Part shown: positions 9,928 to 22,678 of the stretch, piece by piece
Numbering within the stretch: the stretch's first letter is position 1
Layout: each line of letters opens with the position of its first letter
Source of the DNA: Saksenaea vasiformis B4078
Lineage: Eukaryota; Mucoromycota; Mucoromycetes; Mucorales; Saksenaeaceae
DNA: 64,000 bases
Direction of reading: 5' to 3'
NCBI GenBank assembly: GCA_000697055.1
Contig: JNDT01002321.1
Coordinates: 1 to 64,000, forward strand
The notes under the pieces: generated by a model
What the model saw: only the letters and a program-made list of their open reading frames with translations
Database searches by the model: none
Told to the model about the DNA's origin: nothing
Translations under genes and position numbers: made by a program

Positions 9928-11484
9928 GATAATGGAATAACAGACGATGAAGAAGCAGTGGATATTTTTCTATTTTATTCTATCATCTAAATAAATAAAT
10001 AAAAAATTGGCCTCGCAATGCTTACGCAATCCATCGTCAGATCGTCAGAAGTAGTGTAGATCAATGTGTCATTGCCCACGCGTTCTGCCGTTTTTGGAAG
10101 GCTACGTCATGCGTACGCATACCTGTCGGAGCTGCTTTTCGATCGAGACAGCACGCATCCTTACTGGCTGCTGAGATTGCGCAAACGAAAGGAAAGGGGA
10201 TTCTGTTGACTGCAAGAGTAATGGTTCAGCTGCCGTGATTGCTAGTCAACGTGAGTACCGTGATCCATTCCATTTATGATTTTTCTGAGGCTAACGTTCT
10301 CGCTGGCCTCAGCCCATGCTACGCTATGATCACTGTTTTTGCGAAACTGAGACACACTAAACGCTGTCCAGCGACCTTAAGTTTCTGGGCGTCTTCCCAC
10401 AACCGCACAGATACAGCGATACGAATGGCCGACGGCATTGTCAACAATTGAAATTATTAGGCCAACAGATACATTTCTCTTTAACACTGGTACGTTTCTT
10501 TGCCTCTGGACGCTAGGAAATGACTTTTTTCCTATTTTGGTGTGATTTTAAGAATTCTGATATCACAGGGACTGCAGTTCTGTCGTGTCTCATCTTCCAA
10601 AGACAGCACGTATTGCGAATTGTCGAATACTTTTACATGCACGAGGGGCAATAATTATCATTATCCATAATGTCATCACTATCATACTCAAAGTTTATTC
10701 CCGTCGAGGAAGTTCAAACAAACTCAGCACCTTGCATCAAACTTTCAATAGTACTCTAAAAAGAATTGCCTATGCTCCTCCATAAGAGTATGCCGACGGT
10801 TGGCCTTTTTTAGACTTTCAAAGTTCTAGCGGGGTTTTCATTGTATCGTTTTGCCGATCCCTAAGCTGTACAAACGACAGTGTAGCAGCAACATAGTAAA
10901 AGTATTCGAATATACAGTAATTTAAGTTAGAAGGATAAATCCTTTTCCTTAGCAAGAGGACTTGATAACGTTGTCTACCGGATCTCTCCATGTACTTGTC
11001 TTTTTAGAAATTGTGTATGAGATCTTATTGGTTCGATAACGGACAGGCTATGGTCGACTCTAAGATCCATAGAATCAACTCCGTCTATTTTCAAAAAGAC
11101 ATTCTATAGCCGTCTCAGCTTCGGCGACAAACTAATAAAGAGAAGGAGAAGTGGATGTAATGGCAAGCCTATAGAGATCAAACATTGCTCAGGTCTGCTA
11201 CAGGATACACGAATGTAAGGAATGCCACCACAGCCGAGACGGTTCGGGGCAGAGATCATGCAGGCTGAGTGATACACAAAGGACAAAACTGTTTCTGCGT
11301 AGGTATCTCCATCAAAAGCGCACCCCGCGGATATAAAGTAAACAGAACCGAAGGAAAACGACAAAGAGATCAGTGTTGCCTCGCGTACCCACGTATTCCG
11401 TTTATTTTACGCATTCAACATCCGTTCGTTATCAAGGCAACACAATAGCTGGCTGATGTAAAACTGTTTATTTTTTAAAATTCG
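9928..11484. other. Intergenic stretch, no supported gene
   Basis: Contains short open frames on both strands without motifs or linked splice partners. The MGST promoter should lie within the first few hundred bases. Confidence 0.3.
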
Positions 11485-11847
11485 ATGGTTTTCTGGGAGG
11501 ACTTCACTGCTTACCACTTTTGCTTTGGTGCACCTCGTGGGACTGGTTACCAAAACAGAAACGATTCACAGCTCAGATCGGACGCGGCTCAATCATTTGC
11601 CGTCAACGGTGTCATGGATTGGGCCAAGATCCGGTTTCCCGATCATCTACCGAAAATGCCAGGCCCTTTACGAAGGGTTGGCTTGCTCTCTGCAGGAATC
11701 GTCAATGGAAGTAATGGTGTCACTGACAGCACTTCGATCATGAATGCAACAGTTTTGTTGTACACACACTATCCATGTTTTTCTGATCTTTCATTTCCCG
11801 ATAAACAATGGTTGCAAGCCTTCTCTACAGAAATGTCATATACTTAA
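11485..11847 (+). pseudogene. Possible degenerate transposase relic (Tc1-like)
   Basis: A 120-codon frame contains VFWEDFTAY. In another frame, bases about 11600-11690 look like a scrambled version of the Tc1 catalytic block (tryptophan followed by a Pro/Arg/Ser/Pro-Asp-like segment and an IENAW-like segment). The resemblance is spread over different frames, as expected of a decayed copy, and is weak. It could equally be chance. No inverted repeats were found around it. Confidence 0.18.
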
Positions 11848-12140
11848 TAACTAAACTCGCAGACTCTAGCATGTACTGCTAGATAGATAGCACTCAGGAT
11901 TAACTCAATCATTTTTCAAGACGTATTGCCATTCCTTTTTTTTTGTTTCACGAGTCTCGAGTAAATTGGTCGTGGTGCTACATTTATTTTTACCCGGCTC
12001 TTATGGAGCGATTCAGATTCTCCATAAAGTGGAGATCTCCGAAGGCATGTTCGTCTATTTTAAACACGAATTCAATCCTACACTTCGCTAACGAAAAGGA
12101 GTGAATTGAATAAAACACGTACTAACAAGGAAAAAAAGGT

Positions 12141-12778
12141 TCAGTAGGATACTGTGTGATATATATATCCGTCAATCGGCTGCAGCCGATGTCCACAGGG
12201 CTTTGGCAAAGAGCTACGTCGGGTTACTCGTCTTACTGTAACCTCGTTCACGATTATCTCGGTAGCATAGCTACCCATACCGAAGGGCCGAATGTTCAAC
12301 ATAGGGAAATCACCATCGCTTCTTAAGCTGTGGGACGTGTCGTTCACCAGCAGTAGCTCTTCATATCCTTCCAGTTCGTTACACAGCTCCTCATAAACTA
12401 CTAAGGGCATCCCGCTTTTCCAAATAAAACAAGTCGAGTGTACAGGATTTTCTATGGAATCTGAGAAGGTCTTGCAAAATCAGAATGAGCTCTACCAAAT
12501 GACTGATGCGTGAATAGACAGTAACAGAAATAAGGGTCAATTTTGTTTTACAATGAAAAATCCAGACGTACCTTGATAATGTCTGTACATGGGGCTTCTA
12601 TGTCGGCACAGGAATTGAGGCGCTGTATCTCGTCAGTCTGCACCATAGCCCAGTCCCAAAGTACGTTCGTTGTGGTCCCAAATATTAAATAAGGCCTTGA
12701 ATGGTCAACTAATTTATAGAGCGGTATGAATAACAGAACCAGCAATGGGATGGCTGAGCTAGAACGACCGACAAGAAC
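12141..12778 (-). pseudogene. Unidentified two-exon coding remnant
   Basis: Exons 12778-12572 and 12470-12141 join in frame (phase 0, donor GTACGT, acceptor GCAAG) to about 178 codons ending GYIYHTVSY. The text is protein-like (VLVGRSSSAIPLLVLLFIPL, then FPMLNIRPFGMGSYATE, VNEVTVRRVTRRSS). No ATG opens it. The same frame continues upstream through a TAG at 12779-12781 into LRKAAREI, so either an upstream exon is spliced at that TAG or the gene is broken there. I do not recognise the family. Confidence 0.3.
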
Positions 12779-12781
12779 CTA

Positions 12782-14087
12782 AATCTCTCTAGCAGCCTTT
12801 CTCAGGGTCTTGCTTTTTTCGTTGCGACATGAATCAACTGCAATGTATCTGGTGGCCAAACATAGATTATCAACTGATCATCAGTTGGTAACGTGTTTAA
12901 AACCAAACGTCGCATGCTATCCGTAGAAATTAATTAATATCACGTCGTTCACTTGTGTGAAAATGTTTTACGGAGAGAAAGGCGTCAGCTGAATTGTAAA
13001 ATACGACGCTCTTATGGCGCCTTTTGCTTACAGACGTCGCGGAATATCGGAGGACACTCCAGCAGGGAAAAGGGAAAGACAATGCTGCGCGCACAAATAT
13101 TCTTCCGGCATGATCACAGTACTGGCAGATGGAGACTATCGAGCAATTCCAGCTCCTTACATAGTTGCTTAAGTAGGAAATTTGTTACAGGAGAGGTAGA
13201 ATTAGTCATATCAACGCCAACTTTTTGTCATACGATATAAATTTTCTAATACATTTCCAAGCATTGATTTACTCCACAAAAACCAGGGAACACAAGGGAG
13301 GGCCCACCGTGGAGTGTCCTACTGAAGTTATATTTGTCCGAGGATGCTATTTGTAATAATGCAAAAAATCGATCCTGACGGTTTAAAATACAAGCAAGGT
13401 AAAAAAGAAAATTGCATGTTTATTTATGGAACAGTCTAACGGAACCACATTCCGTGGGATACATAGAGAGTGCATTCTCTCTTTTGTTCGCTACCTTTTT
13501 TTGTTGGAGGACAACGTTTTCCGTTTCTCATTTATTGGTAAATGAAACAAATGAAGGAAAATAAGGGTTTTTTTTTCTTGGCAAAGATAAATAAAGAACT
13601 CCCAATAGGATTTTAGTCTCAAGCTATAAGATTTGTTCTTCATTTTGGATTTAAAAGAGAGTATTCAATTGATGATGCGTGAGTAAAATTCATCAGGTTG
13701 TCTTGCGTATTCGATGGTCTAGACTTTCCTGTGATAATGACTCTTTAATTGAAGCCTTGCTTGGTTGTTGATGATCTGCATAGTCAGCTGAGCCTGCTCA
13801 TAATTTAACGTCTGTGAGTCATCAGCCTAACGTTGACATCTATCAGATCTGATATACGTTATAACGGCTAATCTAATAATATCGTTGCAAATGTCTCCGG
13901 TAATGCGCTTAGAAAGGGATAGTTCAGGTAGGCGTTGTAAAGCAATTCGTGGCGTAAGCTTTTTTGTTTTTTTTTTGGTCCGAAGGAAAGATGTATAATC
14001 CGATTTTCTGTCTTTTTTTATTATTATTATGCTTTTTTGTGAGGAAAGAGAAAATTTTTCAACAATAATATACAACCCGCGTCATTG
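12782..14087. other. Intergenic region downstream of the C2H2 factor
   Basis: No supported gene; frames are short and AT-rich. It presumably includes the 3' UTR of the C2H2 transcription factor on the minus strand. Confidence 0.3.
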
Positions 14088-16098
14088 TTATTGCTGAGCT
14101 GACCAGGCAGCAGGATCAGGATTTACATGAGCTGTGTCTCCCTTACGGGTTTCGTGCAAACGTTCGTGTTTACGTAATGAACGTAGGTGGTAATATGCTT
14201 TACCGCAATCTCTGTATTGACATAGATACGGTCTTACGTTGCTGTGGATTTTTGTATGCGTTGTCAATGAATCAGGCCGAGAAAATCGTTTGCCGCATCC
14301 TGTTTCTATTGTTAACGATGGCCCACGGTGTCCAGTTCATGTACCTGGCTCAGTGCAAACAAACGGCCGTTCACCGGTATGTGTTCGAAGATGGTTGTGC
14401 ATTTTATGTCGTTTTGTAAACGGTTTTTGGGTACGAATACAATCTTTCCAGCCACAGTAATATAATGCCTAGCAAGACAGAAAGAAATAAACAAAGAGAA
14501 AAGGAAGTAGAATTTTTTTTTCTTTTTTGGGGGGTTTTACCTTGCCGCTGCCGATATGTTCGTCTTTGACATGGTTGATTAAGTCTTCTAAATTACGTAA
14601 TTCAAGGAAACAATGCATCCAGAGACATTGGAACTTTTCTTCTTCTTCTTCTCCATCGTCTTCATCTTCGCCGTCGTCCGCATCAGTCGTCTTTTCAAAT
14701 CTAGAAGCTTTCATGTCAAGGTTAGTTTTCTGCAAGAACGCATGCAAAAGCATTGAACATTAATTTCTCACAGTTTTTAAGATTATCCGCTGCTCGTTTT
14801 TCTTGCTCAAGTTCCATCACTCGTTCCATAAGTTGTTCGTGGGAAAGTTGTTCGAGTTCTGCCGACAAAGGGCTACTGACAAGAGGTGAAGAAACATCCA
14901 TTAGACGTCTTTCCATTTCGCTTAAGCTCGGCGTCGGTGGAAGCTCGAGTCTTCCAAGCGATTGATGTCTTTTTGATTTTAATAGTTTACGAAACATAGC
15001 CTGAGGCATATCAGCATTCATTTCCTTTGTTTCGCTCGGTTGATCTTTTGATTTAGCAGAATAGGGTGTCGACACCGTATGGCGACGTGGTAATGGTCGC
15101 CGATTCCTGCGATAAAATTCTTCTGGTTCCTTGATTGCTGGAGCACCATAGTTCTAAATAAATGATTAATATAAACTGTGGCAGCAAGGATACTTTTTTT
15201 TTACTTGTTGGAAGGTTTGAGGTACATCATGCATCGTTAAATTCTTTGTGGATGCTTCGAGCATGGTTGGAACAACGGGAAAGGCTTGATGTTGTGTATA
15301 GAATGAGTTGCCATTTGCTGTAGTCATAGATCGATGTGAATCGGTGGTAGTGCCAAAGTAATCTCCCGCAAAATTGATCACCACTGGTGATAGATTTGTC
15401 GGCATCTGTTCAAATGGCTGCTGTATAAACATTTGTGGCTGTTGTTGATGTTGATGTCGATGTTGTTGTTGTTGTTGTTGTTGTTGTTGCCGCTGCTGCT
15501 GCTGCTGCTGCTGCTGTTGTTGTTGTACCGTAGATCCTGAATAGTCAGGTGATACTAATAATGGCTTCTGCACCACCTGACTGTAGACAGGGGGCGTTTG
15601 TGGACGAGGTTGATCGAGTGGCATCATCATATTCATCATGCCCGTTGAAGGCATGGGCATTTGACTTTTGACGATCGGTGCTGGTGTAATATGCATTGCT
15701 GTTGTCATACCTACTGGAGAAGCTTCTCGCTGTCGCTGCTGAAACAAGCTAGCTGCATGATGTTGTGCCTGAATTGTTGCATCATTCAAATAATTCTGCT
15801 GCAACATGTATGGCTGCTGCGAAGGAACAGAAGGCGTCCCTAGAGCCTGTTTTTGTTGTTTTAGACAAGACAAAAAGAAAAAGAAAAGAAAAAAAAAGAA
15901 AAGTAGGATGAGCTAAGCTGTTTAATAATATAAAGGTTAAGATTGTCTTACCATGCCTGTATGGAATATTAAATCATTTGGTATACCACCGGGTGGTATC
16001 ATTTGATTCAGGGCACCATCACGGTTATGACAGGTATCGTCAGCAGTAGTAATAACTGTACAAGTTAATGGATGGCTATCCATGGGAAGCGGAGTCAT
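14088..16098 (-). CDS. C2H2 zinc-finger transcription factor with polyQ tract (GLI/ZIC-like fingers)
   Basis: Exons 16098-15952, 15846-15205, 15153-14772, 14707-14541, 14468-14345 and 14299-14088 give about 557 aa. The N-terminal half is Gln/Pro/Met-rich with a polyQ run, followed by a Ser/Pro region and a coiled-coil-like stretch (LEQLSHEQLMERVMELEQEK). An acidic segment (DADDGEDEDDGEEEEE) precedes four C2H2 fingers: CLWMHC...H-x4-H, CGWKDC...HNHLRTH, CTEPGCGKRFSRPDSLTTH and CQYRDCGKAYYHLRSLRKH. The first two have the CxxxxC spacing and Trp seen in GLI/ZIC/PacC-type fingers. TGERPF linkers support DNA binding. It is a nuclear regulator of unknown targets. The intron before exon 4 uses the acceptor at 14708-14709, after a CTAAC branch point; the nearer AG would create a stop. 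A later Met (16083) is an alternative start. Confidence 0.85.
15461..15526. repeat. TTG/CTG trinucleotide repeat encoding polyglutamine
   Basis: On the plus strand this is a run of TTG then CTG triplets, reading CAA/CAG (Gln) on the coding minus strand, broken by one Arg codon. It codes the polyQ tract of the C2H2 factor and is expected to vary in length between strains. Confidence 0.9.
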
Positions 16099-16715
16099 AT
16101 GCGGGAAAGAGAGATAGACCCGAAACAAGATAGAGGTTAATATATTTATGTATGGCAGAATTTCTCTTGTCGAATATAAAGGGATCTAAATAGACATGAG
16201 CAAAGAATACGATGGCATGACAATGACAACTACCTACATTCGAGAAACTAGATCAGTAATAACCCAGCAAAGCTCAGCCGCATAGACGACTAACTAAAAC
16301 TACCTCGAAGAAGAGAAGGAAAATTGATGTGAAAAAGAACGTTATAACATCGTTGGTACCAATCCAATCATCTCTCTGTTTAGGAAGAGCAGTCTTTTTT
16401 TTTTGTGTTGCGATGACAACAAATCTAAAGTTTTCCGTTTTCATGAGTTTTTTTTTATTTTGTTATCATTTCTTTATTTCTTTCTTTTTCTTTTGACTGT
16501 CGATCAATTTTTTTTAGCCGACATTGCTATAGAATATGTTTAGATTTCCTTGTATCAATGTCGTTTTGCCTTGGCAAAGTTTCGTGTTGTACGACCTAGT
16601 TCGAGACACAAATAGCCATGCAAAAAGAACAACATAATTTTTTTTTTCTTGGTACTTTAACCGCACATAAAAAATGTGTGTTCATTTGGCAAGGTCATCC
16701 TGTACTCCCGTAGCT
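16099..16715. other. Intergenic DNA between C2H2 factor and Maf gene
   Basis: AT-rich with several T runs and no supported open frame. It probably holds the promoter of the C2H2 factor and the terminator of the Maf-like gene, both on the minus strand. Confidence 0.35.
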
Positions 16716-17620
16716 TTAAACTCCGTCTTCGAGTTGCGATAGTTCTCGATAGAGTCGGTTTTTGGGCAATCCAACCTAAATGTTATATATCCATATTAAA
16801 TCAATCGGTATAGTTAGGTCTATTACTACTACTACCAACTTACCACATTCCAATAATCTCCTTCAATTGACTGAACAAATAATGAAGCTTCTCCTTGAAT
16901 GCCATATCCTCCAGCCTTGTCAAACGGTTCACGCGACTCAACATCTGGGATAAAAAAATTAGCTCAGCCATTGCACCGATATGTTCGTAACGTACATGCT
17001 TTAATTGTGTCTGCATCAATCTCGGAGAATGTAACACGTGTGGATTCGACAAACGTCCGCTCACATGGACCAAGCACACAGACACCCGTCAAGACTTGGT
17101 GTGTCTTACCGTTTAATTTTTGCAACATCTCCGTAGCGTGATCGCTATCCCGTGGCTTCTCTAGCACGTGGCCATCAATGACGACAACTGTATCTGCCCC
17201 AATGACGATATCTGCTTGGGGAAGCGAAGGATCTGCCTAAAGGTTTTTTTTTTTTAGTTAGGCAAAAGAGTCCTTCACCTCCGCGCGCACTACAAAAACT
17301 TTAAATCTTTTTTTTTCGCTTTCTTACTACGCACTTGGCATCTTGATAACACTTCCTTTGCTTTCATTGTTGCTGTATCTTTGACATAATCTTTAGGTGT
17401 CGCGTAATCAAGTGGATTATTTTCATCTGGTTTCAAAGTAGTGACAACTTGGAAGGTCAGTCCCTGAAAAGGGAAAAAAAAAAAGCTTAAGCCACAATCG
17501 CCAATTTATCTGTCCTTTTTTTACCATTTCTGAAAGGATCTCTCGTCTTCTTGGAGAAGCAGAAGCAAGGATCACTGTTCTATTTGACAAGAAACGCAAT
17601 CTAGGCCACTGGATAGGCAT
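16716..17620 (-). CDS. Maf/HAM1-like nucleotide pyrophosphatase (ASMTL N-terminal type)
   Basis: Exons 17620-17525, 17463-17335, 17236-16996, 16944-16844 and 16775-16716 join to 208 aa, the normal length of Maf proteins. These enzymes hydrolyse dTTP, UTP and modified nucleoside triphosphates to monophosphates. Conserved blocks seen: [13 protein letters not shown] (substrate loop), [14 protein letters not shown] (catalytic Asp), [38 protein letters not shown] and a C-terminal [12 protein letters not shown]. The intron removing 16995-16945 restores [20 protein letters not shown], the best-conserved Maf segment, which confirms that splice. It probably acts in the cytosol. The start at 17620 gives a short N-terminus before ILASASPRR. 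Confidence 0.93.
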
Positions 17621-17807
17621 GATAAAAAGAGCAAAAAAAAAAAAAGAAGGATGAGGTATGAAAAAGCGGCGCTGGGTTCCCCCCCTTCCATCGTTTGCCT
17701 CCGACAAAAAAAAAATGAGTTCCTACGTCATCATTTAAAACATGCGCGGCATCGCCTGGTTGTTTTTCTGAAGCCCACATTTCCCAACCTCCCCACTCTG
17801 ATCGACA

Positions 17808-18126
17808 ATGGTAACGTTTCAAACTCGATTAGGATCTACGACCGCTCACCATGTTCATCACAGCCCGTTCCATTTGAATCGTTGTTGCCATTCGGTATCA
17901 TTGGTGCTTTCTTCGCTGCCACCACCGTAGGTTTGTCTGCAGCCAAATACTACTCGAACGAAAGAAAGGTAAACTGCTTTCCAGCAAACGTTCCATGACT
18001 CATCCAAAGTTGTTGCTTGGTTAGCCTACCCGATACAACCTTGATAACTGGGATATTCAAATGATGGAACGCGATAGACGCTTAACGGGAACGAAAAGAG
18101 GCCAATCGGTAACCTCTTTTTCTTGA
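17808..18126 (+). CDS. NADH:ubiquinone oxidoreductase subunit NDUFA1/MWFE
   Basis: Exons 17808-17810, 17864-17968 and 18025-18126 give 69 aa. The first coding exon is only the ATG. The protein reads M-PVPFESLLPFGIIGAFF, a single membrane segment, then YNLDNWDIQMMERDRRLTG and KRGQS. MWFE-family proteins are about 70-80 aa with one N-terminal membrane anchor and the conserved W-x3-MMERDxR block, and are needed for assembly of the complex I membrane arm in mitochondria. The GTAACC near the end could be a further donor, so the extreme C-terminus may be longer in the spliced mRNA. Confidence 0.88.
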
Positions 18127-19384
18127 CGAGAAACACGTAAATTAACCAAACGCCATACTATAGACCAATCCTGTAGCACCGCCAGCATTCGCAACTAACA
18201 GGTAAAGAAATAAAGGGTTGCATCTATTTACGACTGACGCGAAATTTTGTTTGAAAGTGTGTGGTACTTGGAGAAGTCCAGAAAAAACTAGACATTTACA
18301 TGTATAAACAAAATGTACGAAATACAACGTTATCTGTAACGAAATTTGGATGGCATGAAGCGAAACAAGGAAATAGTTGTGTTTAGACATATTTACTTTA
18401 TGACAATGAACGGCATGAACAATAACTTTGAAAAAGGAAGGAGGCGCGAGCGTCCATCTGCCACAACAAACAGTGACCCGAGATCGACGCATTAAAAACA
18501 ATGGTCGTTCCGAACGTATACAGCCAAGTAAAGAAGAAAGAAAGAAAGAGAAATGTTGCCATGCTGCATATAAACCCCGTTAGAATTTTCGGCAAAATTC
18601 AGTTACTTCTTGCACGAGATCAGCAATGTTCCGCCTCCACTATTCCCGCTCAACAAAGAGGATGCGCGCATTTGTGATATCGAAGAAAGATCCCCAGCTG
18701 CATGTGTTTAACGTGACGAAAGCAATAGTACTTTAGCATTATGCTTAAATGGGCATTTCATGCAAGTTTGTCCAGCTAATTTTTGCACGTCAAAAATTTC
18801 TGTCACATAGGGGCATCGGTCTTTCATCAACTTAGCCCCTACATAATTTATGGAGCTCTGACAATCTGGCAGCGGAAACATCTGAAAAAGTTTCTACAAT
18901 AGAGATACTATTAGGTAAACCTCGGCTAGAGAGACGTCTGACGCAATCAAGCGATTCCAATCGACTTGTCTCTTTCGCTGTAAGGATTGCTAATCAGCGA
19001 AAATCTGACTGGAAAAATTGATGCCCTGATTGGGTGCATTAAAAATTGAATTCGTGTGGGAGTTTGGAAGGAATAGCGATCATTGGATCTAGCCCTGCGA
19101 GAAATAAATATTCCGTTTACTAACGTAACCATTATAGTAATTCAAAAGAAGTCTACAACCTTGAGAAGGATTCCCTTACCCGATATCAAAGTCAGCTATC
19201 ATTTTCAGCCTTTTTTTGCAAATCATGAATGGATCAAAAAGGGTCTCGCCCAACCGATCTTGCACCTGCATTTCAATGATGCGGACTATCAAATTCCCAT
19301 AAATGGCATTCTTTTGTTTTTCGTTTCACCTCCAGTTCCGAGAGTTCCAGTTTCTTCCTCACTTCTACTTTATCCAAATAAACC
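18127..19384. other. Intergenic region between NDUFA1 and the sulfate permease
   Basis: No supported gene. Open frames here lack motifs and good splice partners. The last few hundred bases should contain the sulfate permease promoter. Confidence 0.35.
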
Positions 19385-21827
19385 ATGGCAACGCCTCATG
19401 GTTCCGCCGTTTCCTCCACTCACAGTAAAGTTTCTATTGTTTCTATTAGATTGATCTTATACTTCCCCTTCCTTAGGTACGAGGTCACTGCATCTCAATG
19501 ACAGCGACGACGACGACGAGGTCCTCATTCCTCGCAATGCCATTGAGAACCGTGCATTGTTGTCAGCAGACGACCATATACCCCGGTACATGACCGCTTC
19601 ACCAAGTGAGTTACTAGAGAAACGGCCGTGCCATTTCTTTTCTCTTTTTTCCTTTTTTTTTGTTTATATTTTTGTGGGCTCTAGTTCCTTCTGCTCGTAT
19701 TCTGACAGAAAATACCCCCAAGAATACCTGGAGCCTGATCAAGATTCGATCCAAGTACTACCTTCCGATTTTGCAGTGGCTACCACTTTATAACCGTCAA
19801 CTGTTCTGGGGTGATGTTATCGCCGGCCTGACCTTGTCATCCTTGCTGATTCCTCAAGGTCTGTCATATGCTACGGCTTTATGCAAACTGGATGCCATTC
19901 ATGGTCTGTACGCTATCGCGTTTCCGGCTATCACCTATGCTGTTTTTGGAATGTCAAGGTACAATGGGGAGTGGCCATGTGATGTTTTTCTGACTGGGGG
20001 ACACGCCAAATGGGCAGACAAATGTCTGTAGGACCCGAAGCAACACTCGCGCTATTGGTCGGATCCTCTATTGCGCAGGTGACACACCTGGACAGTGAAA
20101 CTCCGGTAGATCCACTCGCCTGGGCATGCCTTGTGACCCTATTCGTCGGTCTATTCACGTTTTTACTTGGTATTTTCCGCCTGGGCTTCCTTGATAGTTT
20201 GATGAGCCGCGCGCTGTTGCGCGGTTTTATTACCGGTGTCGCCTTGGTAGTGATGTTACAGCAGAGCATTATTTTGCTGGGGCTTGTGGAACAAAGCGAA
20301 GCGTGGGGTATCACCGAAGCTTCATCGAGTGTGGACCGAGTGATCTTTCTACTCAAGAACTTCCGGTCGGCGCATGGCCTTACCACCTACGTCTCGGTCT
20401 TTTCCGTCACCTTCTTGCTGGGCATACGTGTACTGAAATCCAAGCTGGGCCGCTACAAATGGATTCAGCTGTTCCCGGAAGTGCTACTCACCGTCATCGT
20501 CTCCGTCTTATTAACACAGTACTTTGCATGGGACGACCAAGGTCTAGGAATTCTCGGTGAGATCCAGAGTTCTGGTATCCCTTTCCCTTCGATCCCAGCC
20601 TTCCCTGATCGCAAACATATGAAGGATCTACTTGTGACGTCGGCCATGATTTCGGTTATTGGCTTTGTCGAAAGTGTCGTGATTTCGAAAACCTACAGTG
20701 GAATCCACCACTACCACGTGAGCGCCAACCGTGAACTCGTCGGCTTGGGTGTCGCCAATGTCGTTAGCGGACTTTTCCAGGGTATACCTGCGTTTGGATC
20801 GGTAAGGTTACATCGACATGCACTATTGCGTTTTTCCGATAGTATGGTTTTCTTGCGGCCGCTCATCTCCTTTCGCTGTTCTAGGTTGCTCGCAGTAAAA
20901 TTAATGACAAAGCGGGGGCGCGGACACAAATGGCATGTCTGATTGCCGGTGTCATGGCTCTGGTGGCCATTTTCTTCCTTTTGCCCTGCTTTTACTATCT
21001 TCCCAAAGCCGTCCTATCTGCCATCATCTTTGTTGCAGTTCTATCGCTTTTGGCCGAGCTCCCGGAAGATTTACACTTTATTTTCAAGCTTGGCGCCTGG
21101 CGCGACTTTGCTCTGCTCAGCATCACCTTCTTGGCAACCATTGTGATTTCTCTAGAGTTTGGAACGTTGATTGCGGTGATTATTTCACTTCTTTTGACTA
21201 TCAAGGAGACAAGCTATCCCCGCATCACGATTATGGTAAGTTCTAGGATATAGTTCTTTGTCAGAAGTTAACTCCGCCTTGCAGGGACGGGTGAAAGGAA
21301 CCAACAACAAATTTAGGCCTATCCAAGATGGACCGGACGAAATTGAACATTTGGAAGATGTATCCATTGTCCGCATTGAAGAACCGTTGTTCTTTGCCAA
21401 CACCGGGCAATTAAAAGACCGTCTTCGTCGTTTAGAACAGTTTGGCGATATGTCTATCCACCCTTCGGAGAGTCCTCGTTTGGCTGAATCTTCGTACATT
21501 ATCTTTGATGTGGACAACATGCCCTACATCGATGCCAGGTAAAAAAAAAAAAAAAAAAAAGGAAAAAAAGGAAAAGGAAATAGGTGCAACATGACATCTT
21601 ATTGTGGCTGATTTAGTGCTATGCAAATTCTATATGAAATCGTCGAGGCGTATCATTCTCGCCAAGTCACTGTCTATTTTGTCCGATTACGTGAACGGCC
21701 GATGGAAATGTTCCAGAAGGCTGGATTAATAGATTTGGTAGGCGAGGAGGCACTTTTCCGCAAAGTATCGGATGCTATCGAGGCGATTGAAAAGGATATC
21801 CTAAAGTCGGGTGCAGATAGACCATAA
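19385..21827 (+). CDS. SulP-family sulfate permease with STAS domain
   Basis: Exons 19385-19424, 19477-19605, 19685-19958, 20018-20801, 20885-21235, 21285-21538 and 21617-21827 join to 680 aa. After an acidic cytosolic N-terminus (NDSDDDDEVLIPRNA) come the SulP blocks: WGDVIAGLTLSSLLIPQGLS, YATALCKLDAIHGLYA, MSVGPEATLALLVG, GFITGVALVVMLQQ, SVVISKTYSG, NRELVGLGVANVVSGLFQ, GIPAFGSVARSKIND and GARTQMACLIAGV. The membrane part is followed by a C-terminal STAS domain (VSIVRIEEPLFFANTGQLKD, IIFDVDNMPYIDA). It should import sulfate or a related anion across the plasma membrane; STAS domains regulate such carriers. Whether it is a high-affinity sulfate transporter (SUL1/2-like) or a SulP of another compartment cannot be settled here. 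Confidence 0.93.
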
Positions 21828-22678
21828 TTAAAATTTTTTAAACATGTTGTGGCACCTTTCAGAGTGTCATCGGCTTCTTGAGCGAAAAAAGATGCATTTT
21901 TGTGATTGACAAGCTGGATTATCAAGTTACACAGATCGTTGTACTACCCCTACTTGGCTATATGAGGACAGTGAATGAGAGTTATCGATGATGAGAACGG
22001 TGATCGTGAAGTGAATAGCATGCAAAGAAAAAAGAAAACACAAGAATAGTATGTTTGCATTCTGAAGGAAACAGGATACTCCTCCTTTTTTTTTTCTTTA
22101 TCCATGCGGATGTGGCTCATTAATCTACTGGCTCTGGCTCTATAGTAGAGAGAGAAAAAAAGAGAGAGAGGCTGGAAAATGAAATGCAGGGGGAGAAGTA
22201 TCAAACCTTGATCAAACGCGTATTTGATGTAAAAAAGAAAGGAAGAAGGGTTCAATCTAGCCAAAAAGGCAAAACAAGAAGTTTTTTTTTCTTGTGATGG
22301 CGTAACTACCATGTATTAAGAAAAAACGTGTGCTTTTCAGGTTACCATGTGGCACTTTGTTTATTCTGAGTTTCCTGCAGCAATGAAATTGTGTAATGGA
22401 TTCGTCATTATTGAGGGGAACCAGCCGGCGATTCTTTGTTTCCCCTGCGCTCCCTGTTCTATCCCTTATTTTCTGCTAAAGCGGTCAAAATGTGTCTGTT
22501 TGATGTGTGCCAAAAAAAAAGAAGAAGGAAAAAAAAGCTATTTTCAGAATAAACAAGTATGGTTTAGCTTGAGCCTATTTGTAAGACGCGTCATTTCCAT
22601 GGTAGATGTGTGCATGCATAACTTTACTTTAATCGTGGCACTTGGCAGCATGTTAAGCGATGATAAATCTCGGAGGCC
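21828..22678. other. Intergenic DNA after the sulfate permease
   Basis: Contains the permease 3' UTR and A/T-rich tracts. No open frame has recognisable features. Confidence 0.3.

Noticed and set aside
17996..18002. TGACTCA motif as a Gcn4 site
   Set aside because: It lies inside an intron of NDUFA1 with no amino acid gene nearby; best explained by chance.
18142..18595. Minus-strand frames resembling a membrane protein
   Set aside because: No start context, no splice partners, and two frames compete over the same bases.
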